From contig CAJOES010000003.1 of the NCBI GenBank assembly GCA_905233455.1, positions 1-43,456 of the forward strand: 43,456 nt of DNA. The letters run 5' to 3'. This DNA comes from an uncultured Synergistales bacterium. GTDB lineage: Bacteria > Synergistota > Synergistia > Synergistales > Aminobacteriaceae. Under the pieces are notes generated by a model. That model ran no database searches and was not told where the DNA came from. It saw only the letters and a program-made list of their open reading frames with translations. Within the stretch, counting starts at the first letter, position 1. Every line of letters begins with the position of its first letter. The translations under genes were made by a program, and so were the position numbers. Positions 34,965-41,616 of this stretch are shown here, one piece after another.

Positions 34965-35493
34965 TTTTCACCGCCGCAACTGGAGCTTTCACTGCCGGCG
35001 TAACCGGTGCAGATGGTACTGATGCCGCAGGTTTTCTCCCTTCAACTTCTGCTACTGCATTCTGCAGATCCTTATCATCCGGGTGTGCTGCCTGATATTC
35101 TTTCAGGAGCTGGACTAATGCAGCCTCCCATGTCTGTTTCAGTTCCTCAAGCATTCCGCGCACTTCCCTGATGTTGTCGGGTTCTTTCTTCATGTTGGCT
35201 TCAACAAGACGCTGGTGCATGTATTCGTAGAGCTGTACGAGCTTATCGGCCATTTCTCCGCCCTTTTCGCGGTTAAGTGTTACCATGAGTTCCCGTATGA
35301 CTTCCTGAGCGCGTATGATTTCCCTGTTCGCTATGTCGTAATCAGGACTTCCGGAGATCTTTCCGAGCATAGCATTTTCCGCCATGTTGCACGCCTTTAT
35401 TCCTATATCGTATGTGATGAGCAAGAGCTGTTCTTTCGTTGCTGTTGAAATCCTCGTGGCCTGATAGGTGAACTGTGCATTGCTGTTTACCAT
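34930..35493 (-). CDS. fliS: Flagellar filament chaperone FliS with a C-terminal extension
   Basis: FliS binds flagellin in the cytoplasm before export. 'ISTATKEQLLLITYDIGIKAC' (about 16) is the diagnostic N-terminal helix, followed by the helical bundle ending near residue 130 ('MLEELKQTWEAAL'). Family length is about 125-140; this one is 187, with about 50 extra residues rich in Ala, Pro, Val and Lys. The ATG follows GGGGG with a 9-base spacer. No other flagellar gene except the flgN-like one is nearby; gyrB is upstream. Confidence 0.93.
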   Translation of the reverse strand: MVNSNAQFTYQATRISTATKEQLLLITYDIGIKACNMAENAMLGKISGSPDYDIANREIIRAQEVIRELMVTLNREKGGEMADKLVQLYEYMHQRLVEANMKKEPDNIREVRGMLEELKQTWEAALVQLLKEYQAAHPDDKDLQNAVAEVEGRKPAASVPSAPVTPAVKAPVAAVKNAKAGSFTLAG

Positions 35494-35566
35494 CTAAACT
35501 AACCCCCTGAATTGTTCTTTATTGCTTCTGCATAACTTATCGGCAAGGGCATAAGCACACTTAAAC

Positions 35567-37474
35567 CTAAACGTCAAGATTTTTCACCTCATGGGCATTT
35601 GCTATGATGAACTCCCTGCGCGGCTCTACCTTATCACCCATGAGAATATCAAAATATTCATCTGCAAGGAAGTTATCATCAAGTTCAACCTGCTTCAGTA
35701 TCCTGTTGGCAGGATCCATAGTAGTCTCCCATAACTGTTCGGGATTCATCTCGCCGAGTCCCTTGTATCTTTGCACGCTGACCTTTGAGGGATCCGGCGC
35801 ACGGTCAACATGTTCGCGCAGTTCCTTATCCGTGTAGCAGTAGTTTATCTCCTTGCCGTACTGCACCCGGTATAACGGCGGCTGTGCAAGATACAGATAC
35901 CCCTGCGACAGAAGCTCCGGCATATGACGGTAAAAGAACGTAAGAAGCAGTGTGCTGATGTGCGCTCCGTCAACGTCAGCATCAGTCATGATGATAATCT
36001 TGTGATAGCGCAGTTTGCTCGCGTCAAATTCATTGCCTATCCCGCAGCCCAATGCAGTTATGATCGTCTGTATTTCCTTGTTGGCTAACATTCTGTCCAT
36101 GTGCGCCTTCTCCACGTTGAGGATCTTCCCCCGCAAAGGCAGGATAGCCTGAAACTTTCTGTCCCTTCCCTGCTTGGCCGAACCTCCTGCGCTGTCCCCT
36201 TCAACAATATACAGTTCCGTATTCTCTGCCTTCTTCGACGAACAGTCCGCAAGTTTCCCCGGCAGGCTCATTCCCGACATTGCCCCCTTCCGGACAAGTT
36301 CACGGGCTTTCTTTGCGGCCTCCCTTGCGCGTCTTGCACGTATAGCCTTCTCCGCAATGGGCCGTACAATCTCCGGGCGTTCCTCGAATACCGACAGCAA
36401 GCCTTCATACACGAACGAATCAACTGCACCGCGTACTTCACTGTTGCCGAGTTTGGTTTTGGTCTGCCCCTCAAACTGAGGCTCTCCCAGCTTCACCGAC
36501 AGCACACAGGTTAGCCCCTCCTTGAGATCATCACCTGTAAGGTTCTCTTCCTTGTCGCGCAGAATCTTCCCGGAACGTGCAGCTTCATTCAGTGCCCTCG
36601 TAAGTGCTGTGCGGAGTCCTACAAGGTGTGTCCCGCCCTCTATCGTGTGTATCAGGTTAGCGTAGGTGTATATGTGCTCCTGATAACCGTCGTTGTACTC
36701 AAACGCAACATCAATAGCTATATCGTCCCTTGTGCCTGTGAGAACTACAGGAGGCTCAAACAGTGCAGTCCTGTCGCGGTCAATATACTTCACGAATGCC
36801 CCGATGCCGCCCTTGAAGAAATATTCCCGTGATTCATTTGTGCGTTCGTCGAGCACGGAAATCTTCAGGCCGGGATTCAGGAATGCAAGCTCCATGAACC
36901 TGCTCTTGAGCGTGTCGAGTGAGTGATGCACGTCCTCGAATATTTCTTTGTCGGGAAGGTAATCTATTCTCGTCCCCTGCCAGTCAGCCGTTACGCCTTC
37001 CGACAGTTCCGTTACGGGTATTCCGCGCTCAAACCTCTGCGACTTCTCGATCCCGTCCCGTGCGATCGTAACGACGAGCCATTCAGACAGCGCATTGACG
37101 ACAGAGACTCCCACGCCGTGAAGTCCTCCCGATACCTTGTACGCGCCCTCGCCGAACTTCCCGCCAGCATGAAGCACCGTCAATACGACCTCGCTTGTAG
37201 GCCTGCCGTTATAGGGGTGCGGGTCTGTAGGGATTCCCCTGCCGTTGTCCTGCACCGTTATGCTTTCATCCCGGTGAATTACTACCTGTATCTTGTCGCA
37301 GTACCCGGCCATAGCTTCATCGACCGAGTTATCGACAACTTCATACACTAAGTGATGAAGCCCCCGTGCTGACGTGTCGCCGATGTACATTCCCGGGCGT
37401 TTGCGTACAGCTTCAAGGCCTTCAAGAACTTTTATGCTTTCTGCTCCGTAATCGTTAGTGTGAGTTATTTCCAT
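35567..37474 (-). CDS. gyrB: DNA gyrase subunit B
   Basis: The ATPase subunit of gyrase, 635 residues. The GHKL ATPase shows 'EVVDNSVDEAMAG' (about 45), 'DNGRGIP' and 'GGLHGVGVSVVNALS'. The TOPRIM region has 'EGDSAGGSAKQGRDR' and 'MTDADVDGAHI'. The C-terminus carries the gyrase-type 'QRYKGLGEMNPEQLWETTMDP'. ParE is close in sequence, but this form favours GyrB. The ATG has AGGAG 16 bases upstream, a long spacing. It is the first gene of a run with fliS, flgN and the M48 protease. Confidence 0.96.
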   Translation of the reverse strand: MEITHTNDYGAESIKVLEGLEAVRKRPGMYIGDTSARGLHHLVYEVVDNSVDEAMAGYCDKIQVVIHRDESITVQDNGRGIPTDPHPYNGRPTSEVVLTVLHAGGKFGEGAYKVSGGLHGVGVSVVNALSEWLVVTIARDGIEKSQRFERGIPVTELSEGVTADWQGTRIDYLPDKEIFEDVHHSLDTLKSRFMELAFLNPGLKISVLDERTNESREYFFKGGIGAFVKYIDRDRTALFEPPVVLTGTRDDIAIDVAFEYNDGYQEHIYTYANLIHTIEGGTHLVGLRTALTRALNEAARSGKILRDKEENLTGDDLKEGLTCVLSVKLGEPQFEGQTKTKLGNSEVRGAVDSFVYEGLLSVFEERPEIVRPIAEKAIRARRAREAAKKARELVRKGAMSGMSLPGKLADCSSKKAENTELYIVEGDSAGGSAKQGRDRKFQAILPLRGKILNVEKAHMDRMLANKEIQTIITALGCGIGNEFDASKLRYHKIIIMTDADVDGAHISTLLLTFFYRHMPELLSQGYLYLAQPPLYRVQYGKEINYCYTDKELREHVDRAPDPSKVSVQRYKGLGEMNPEQLWETTMDPANRILKQVELDDNFLADEYFDILMGDKVEPRREFIIANAHEVKNLDV

Positions 37475-37520
37475 GTGTAATAAAAGACTGCTCCTAACGT
37501 AAGATTTTATTTTCGGATTG

Positions 37521-37564
37521 ATTATAGTTAATCACGCCAAAAATTTTAAGGAGGCTTTTATTGA
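37521..37564 (+). repeat. Duplicated leader, copy A, followed by a 26-codon reading frame
   Basis: ATTATAGTTAA, an A/T tract, AAGGAGG, CTTTTA and a TTG start mirror copy B, which starts the thioesterase. From TTG 37561 the frame gives 26 residues (beginning MNCAVLKSLMLLLL) and stops at 37641. The first 21 bases of this frame also resemble the start of the thioesterase gene, suggesting a broken tandem duplicate rather than a real peptide gene. Confidence 0.55.
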
Positions 37565-37820
37565 ATTGCGCTGTGCTGAAGAGTTTAATGCTTCTGCTGT
37601 TGTGCAATGCCCCTGATAGTCTCACGCAAAAATTTTCATGACATGAAATATTGAACTGTCCATACAGATTATCATGATGCTTAAGAGTCTAATGCTTGTG
37701 CCTATGGGGTATGCTCCGGTTAATTGTATATGGCAGTAAAATCATCTCCAACAAAAAATTATGATTCTATTTCGGGAATTATCTTTGTCATTGATCGTTA
37801 GTGCTGAATAATTTTAACTT

Positions 37821-37847
37821 TTTTGTAGTTGAAAATGTAGTTGAAAA
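37821..37847 (+). repeat. 27-base motif shared with the ABC permease leader
   Basis: Tandem 12-base units (GTAGTTGAAAAT then GTAGTTGAAAAA) lie 86 bases upstream of the thioesterase start. 26 of 27 bases match the minus strand at 17124-17150. It may be an operator for a shared regulator, or a short dispersed repeat. Confidence 0.5.
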
Positions 37848-37893
37848 AACTTCTCTGCTTCGTAAGCTGGCAGATAAAAATATTATGTTCAGA

Positions 37894-37936
37894 ATTATAA
37901 TTAACGCGTCAAAAAATTAAAGGGGGCTTTTAGTGA
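37894..37936 (+). repeat. Duplicated leader, copy B (promoter -10 and ribosome site of the thioesterase gene)
   Basis: TATAAT at 37896, an A-rich tract, AGGGGG, CTTTTA and GTG at 37933. It aligns over 43 bases with copy A at 37521. The conserved order of ribosome site, CTTTTA and start codon supports GTG 37933 as the real start. Confidence 0.6.
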
Positions 37937-38355
37937 TTATGCTTGCAGTGAAGGAAACAATAACCACGCGTGTGCGTTACGGCGAGACGGACAAAATGGG
38001 AGTGGCATATTACGGGCGATATATGGACTGGTTCGAGATGGGCCGCACGGAGTTCTGCCGCACCACAGGGAAGAGCTTTGCGCAGTGGGAGGCTGAAGGG
38101 ATCTTATTGCCGGTGGTTGAAGCTCACTGCAGATACAAATCTTCGCTGAAGTATGATGACGAGATCGAGATCGAGACGAGCATAAAGGAACTCTCTAAGG
38201 TCAGCATAATCTTCAGGTGCAGGATATTCCTGAAGGACGGCCATAAACTTGCGGCGGAAGGCTATACCAAACATGCGTTCGTGTCTGCGGACGGAAAGTT
38301 ATTGCGCGGGGGCAACGGCTTAGAGCGGAGTCTGCATGAACTTCTGGGAGAGTGA
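37933..38355 (+). CDS. Acyl-CoA thioesterase, 4HBT hotdog fold (YbgC/FadM family)
   Basis: The 140-residue protein has the hotdog thioesterase start 'TRVRYGETDKMGVAYYGRYMDWFEMGRTEF', where the aspartate of 'ETDKMGVAYY' is the usual catalytic residue. Strands with 'YDDEIEIETSI' and 'SIIFRCRIF' complete the fold. The family hydrolyses short or medium acyl-CoA; the specific substrate is unknown. The start is GTG 37933, supported by AGGGGG and the duplicated leader; ATG 37939 is the alternative. It stands alone; no terminator is clear after it. Confidence 0.9.
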   Translation: MIMLAVKETITTRVRYGETDKMGVAYYGRYMDWFEMGRTEFCRTTGKSFAQWEAEGILLPVVEAHCRYKSSLKYDDEIEIETSIKELSKVSIIFRCRIFLKDGHKLAAEGYTKHAFVSADGKLLRGGNGLERSLHELLGE

Positions 38356-38784
38356 TATTTTGTCTGGGGCTTCCGCAAAAATTTCGGCTTGTTCGTATCA
38401 TGGAAAGCGCAGAAACACAGCCGGTTAAAGATTATCATGATTAATACCGAAACAAATAGCGAGTAATTCAAGGGTAATTCATTCAAACGAAATACCCAGA
38501 GAACAGCACTTACGGCCATTACGGGAAACAAGCTCTCCTGTGATTTGCGGATATACAGTTCAGGAGGAATAGTTGCCGTGAGTAACAGGGGCAGTGAGTG
38601 TAAATTCAACAGCATTCTTTCAGGAGGTGAGGCGCATAATTTTACGTAATGCGCTAGAAGGAAGAAATACCCGGCCGGGAATTAAGGGAAAGCACCTTAA
38701 ATCGGAAGGGTATTTTGCGGAAAGATTTTCATATTTACTCTCATTCAAGAAGATGGGAAGAAAGGACAAGGAGGTTTGAAATAC
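38356..38784 (+). other. 429-base leader region of the giant surface protein gene
   Basis: No convincing gene is seen. Three strong Shine-Dalgarno sequences occur on the plus strand (AGGAGG at 38562, 38622 and 38769). The first precedes a 23-codon GTG frame (38578-38649); the last belongs to the surface protein. A minus-strand frame of 117 codons (38262-38615) overlaps the thioesterase gene and lacks a ribosome site, so I do not call it. The 3' part folds into two hairpins (separate entry). Confidence 0.5.
38632..38715 (+). promoter_or_regulatory. Candidate structured RNA leader of the surface protein gene
   Basis: First hairpin: GCGCAT pairs with ATGCGC (38632-38654). Second element: AAATACCC (38665-38672) pairs with GGGTATTT (38708-38715), enclosing an internal loop with the palindrome CCGG and an inner hairpin TTAAGG-GAAAGCA-CCTTAA (38682-38700). 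The stems are perfect, in a row, and 70 bases before the ATG. No known riboswitch family is recognised, and no T-run follows, so control of translation or RNA stability is more likely than termination. Confidence 0.45.
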
Positions 38785-41616
38785 ATGAAAAAGCGTTTAT
38801 TGGGTCTTGCTGTACTGGCGGGACTGGTTTTTGCTATCGGCGCGTCGGCATTCGCAGAAGAATACTGGATTGACGACGTGTTTGCTTCCGGCGGGCTTAC
38901 TGGTGTAACCGTAGGCACTCAGCAGACAACTTCCATAAATGAAGGTGCTGATGAGACTTTTATAGCAGAGGTAACCTTGAGGTTCTCTAACGGCGGCAAT
39001 GTACAGACACCTTCAGTAACGTTTACGAAAGGCAACACAGAAGCGTCATTGCCGTATTACTGGGATGCTGCGGATGGCTACGAGCTTTACGGAAGCAATA
39101 TGAAGCTTGTAGCCATCAACTCAGAAAGCGGTAATGACGATGAAATAGGCGTAGACCATTATGAGTTCAAGCTCCTGCTTTACATCGGCGCAAATTCTGA
39201 CAGTGCAGGAAGCTATACCGGTATTATAGGCTACAGCGGCAACAATAACACAGGCACAGTCACTCTTACGGTTAATGAGTATGCCGCAGACCCTGTGTTC
39301 TCTTCAGCCGAAGAAGTCAGCGTCGAATTAGGGGAACAGGGAGCTGTTGCAGGAATGGCTCTCAGCAACTACAAGAACAGTGAAGTAACTTGGAGCATAA
39401 ACGCTGAGGGAGAAACTGCACTAAACGCGCTGAACCTTACCTTTAATACAGAAAACGGCACAGTCAATGTAAAAGATAAAACTTCAGGCAATAACGGCGT
39501 AGATTACGGCACAACAGGACAGGCAAAATTTACCGTAACAGCAACGGTCAAGAAGAATCCTAAGCCCCATGAAGACCAGACAGTTACGCTCACTGTAACC
39601 GGTGCGGAAGCTGCAACTTTCTCTGCATCACCTGCAGATGGTTCAGACCTTGCAAAACTGTATGATACATATGAAAAAGGTATTTATGTTGGTGATGAAA
39701 TCGATGTCGCAAACGCAAACTATGAGAAAGCGTTCAAGTTCACCATCAGCGGCACTATTCAGGGACTCAGCTTCGATTACTATGGTCTTCCTGCCGGCTT
39801 GAATGTCTACAGCACTACTGCTGTTGCCAACAACAGGTTTGCAGACGGTCCCGATGCCAAGAACGGTACAAGGGACATCACAATTACCGGAAAACCTACA
39901 ACGCCAGGCCCCAGCACATTCACAATCACTGCTTACAATAATGTCGGCGATCCTGTTACGAAGACATACCCGATAACTGTTCTTGCTGCCCCGGCACTTG
40001 CTGACGGCACAGGATCAGTAACATGGAACACGGCTTTCACGTCAACGGCACTTGAAGCATCAAACTTCGCTGAAGGCAGTGATCCTATTGTATGGGAAGT
40101 CGACGACAACGTAAGCGGTGCATCTTATCTCACATCTGCAAACCTTGCTTCACTCGGCCTTTCCTTCAACGCTTCAAACGGAACGGTTTCCGGAACATGG
40201 AAAGGCAACGGGGACAGCGGCGGGCTTGTTTCATTCGGCTCAAGTGCTACGGCAGAGAAGAAAGTCAGGATCAAAGCCACAAAGTACGGCAAATCAGCTG
40301 AAGCAGATCTTACATTAACGTTCAACATGGTAGAGCCTGTGCTTACAGTGCCGGCTGAAATGACCTTCTACTATGATGAAAGCGCAGATCAGTACGAGAT
40401 TACGGCAGCAGGCGCAGGCAATATCAGGTTCAGCAGTTTGCCTTATGATCTCTCGAAACTTGATTTGGTTGCAGTAACCAGCACTGATGACGAAGGAAAA
40501 GCCACATATACCATCGGCGGCACTCCTAACTATGTTCTCGGTACAACAGAGCTTTCATTCACAGCATCCAACGCGGCAGGTTCGACGACGGGAACATCCA
40601 AAGTAACGGTAAAAACCAAAAAGGTAGATATACTTGACGTTTCAGAGTTACCTAACAGCGGAGATATATTCTCTCTAGGCAATGTTGTAGGCCCCTTCAC
40701 GGTAAAGGCCAGTCCTGCACCGGTAAAATGGTCTGTTCAGACAATTTTTACTGTAGGCAAGAAAGATACAGAGCGTGATGATATAGTTACCATCAAAGAC
40801 GAAGTATCCAATGCAGATCCTACGGGCGAGACGCATCTGCTCACGCTCACAATGGCGAGACCTACAGGAACTTACGACAACAAGTTTACTAACCTCACCG
40901 CAATAGGCAGCAATAGAATTAAGTTCACCGTTACACACGTTTCAGAGGATACTCCGGCGAAAGCTACTGATGAACGCATAATCACTATACGCCCCGTACC
41001 TGTTATCTCAACAAAGGTTAGTGAGTGGAAGATAGCAGACGGAAAGGCATTCACCAGCCCCAAACTTGAGACGAGCGTAAAGAATGCTGATAAAACGAAT
41101 ATCGTCGGCAACGGAAGCTGGGATATTCGTATGAGTTACAAAAATCAGAATGGCGAGACTATAGAATTCAAAGGATTTGATCCTAATGTTACTTACGAGG
41201 GCGATGATGCCTTTTACAATCAGGTCAATGCCAGCGGTGCTTACATCATTGATGACACTGGGAAAGATGATGACACTTCGAAAGATTACACTGTGGCCTT
41301 TGATAAAGTCGGCGATACATGGGTAAAGCGTCATAACTTCTTGTACGTAACTACAAACGCTAAAGGTGAACCGATAATTACGGGAAGCTTCGACAGGGCA
41401 GTCGACGGAAAGATTACCGTAAAGGTTTATGCAGTAGGCGAAGGCAATCTGGTAGGCAGCCAGGACTTCCCGGCATCGTTTACAGCAGCGGCACCGAAGC
41501 TCGACAAGAACTACAGTCTTCAGCTGGGATGTTGTTGCTACGGGAACGAAGCCGGTAACGATGAATGCTTACATTGCCGGAAAGGACGCTGCAAAAATCT
41601 ACGGCGGCGATGCTAA
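38785..41616 (+). CDS. Giant exported surface protein with putative Ig-like repeats, N-terminal part (frameshifted)
   Basis: ATG 38785 (AAGGAGG, 10-base spacer) starts a signal peptide 'MKKRLLGLAVLAGLVFAIGA...AFA'; the track start 9 bases upstream is less likely. The body repeats segments like 'GLSFNASNGTVSGTWKGNGD', 'LPAGLNVYS', 'ITITGKPTTPGPSTFTITAYN' and 'GTPNYVLGTTELSFTASNAAG', the pattern of putative Ig (He_PIG-type) domains found in bacterial surface proteins. The sense reading ends near 'FTAAAPKLDK' (about 41510). After that the frame turns to unlikely Cys-rich residues and stops at 41616, while the next frame continues the same kind of protein. Function is probably adhesion or surface-layer related, by inference. 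Confidence 0.8.
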   Translation: MKKRLLGLAVLAGLVFAIGASAFAEEYWIDDVFASGGLTGVTVGTQQTTSINEGADETFIAEVTLRFSNGGNVQTPSVTFTKGNTEASLPYYWDAADGYELYGSNMKLVAINSESGNDDEIGVDHYEFKLLLYIGANSDSAGSYTGIIGYSGNNNTGTVTLTVNEYAADPVFSSAEEVSVELGEQGAVAGMALSNYKNSEVTWSINAEGETALNALNLTFNTENGTVNVKDKTSGNNGVDYGTTGQAKFTVTATVKKNPKPHEDQTVTLTVTGAEAATFSASPADGSDLAKLYDTYEKGIYVGDEIDVANANYEKAFKFTISGTIQGLSFDYYGLPAGLNVYSTTAVANNRFADGPDAKNGTRDITITGKPTTPGPSTFTITAYNNVGDPVTKTYPITVLAAPALADGTGSVTWNTAFTSTALEASNFAEGSDPIVWEVDDNVSGASYLTSANLASLGLSFNASNGTVSGTWKGNGDSGGLVSFGSSATAEKKVRIKATKYGKSAEADLTLTFNMVEPVLTVPAEMTFYYDESADQYEITAAGAGNIRFSSLPYDLSKLDLVAVTSTDDEGKATYTIGGTPNYVLGTTELSFTASNAAGSTTGTSKVTVKTKKVDILDVSELPNSGDIFSLGNVVGPFTVKASPAPVKWSVQTIFTVGKKDTERDDIVTIKDEVSNADPTGETHLLTLTMARPTGTYDNKFTNLTAIGSNRIKFTVTHVSEDTPAKATDERIITIRPVPVISTKVSEWKIADGKAFTSPKLETSVKNADKTNIVGNGSWDIRMSYKNQNGETIEFKGFDPNVTYEGDDAFYNQVNASGAYIIDDTGKDDDTSKDYTVAFDKVGDTWVKRHNFLYVTTNAKGEPIITGSFDRAVDGKITVKVYAVGEGNLVGSQDFPASFTAAAPKLDKNYSLQLGCCCYGNEAGNDECLHCRKGRCKNLRRRC

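Larger units (their letters stand above)
37475..37932. other. 458-base intergenic region with duplicated leader remnants
   Basis: No full gene is seen between divergent gyrB and the thioesterase gene. The region holds two imperfect copies of a promoter plus ribosome-site block (37521-37564 and 37894-37936). It also has two imperfect 27-base copies (37576-37602 and 37680-37706, 21 of 27 identical) and a tandem GTAGTTGAAAAT motif (37821-37847). It looks like decayed duplication debris plus possible regulatory sites. Confidence 0.6.

Noticed and set aside
38262-38615. Minus-strand ORF of 117 residues with hydrophobic stretches
   Set aside because: It lacks a ribosome site, overlaps the end of the thioesterase gene and shows no family match that I can name; a decayed membrane gene is possible but unsupported.
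38594-38779. Plus-strand ORF of 61 residues just before the surface protein gene
   Set aside because: It starts from a GTG without a proper ribosome site, spans the two hairpins, and its composition looks noncoding; better explained as leader.
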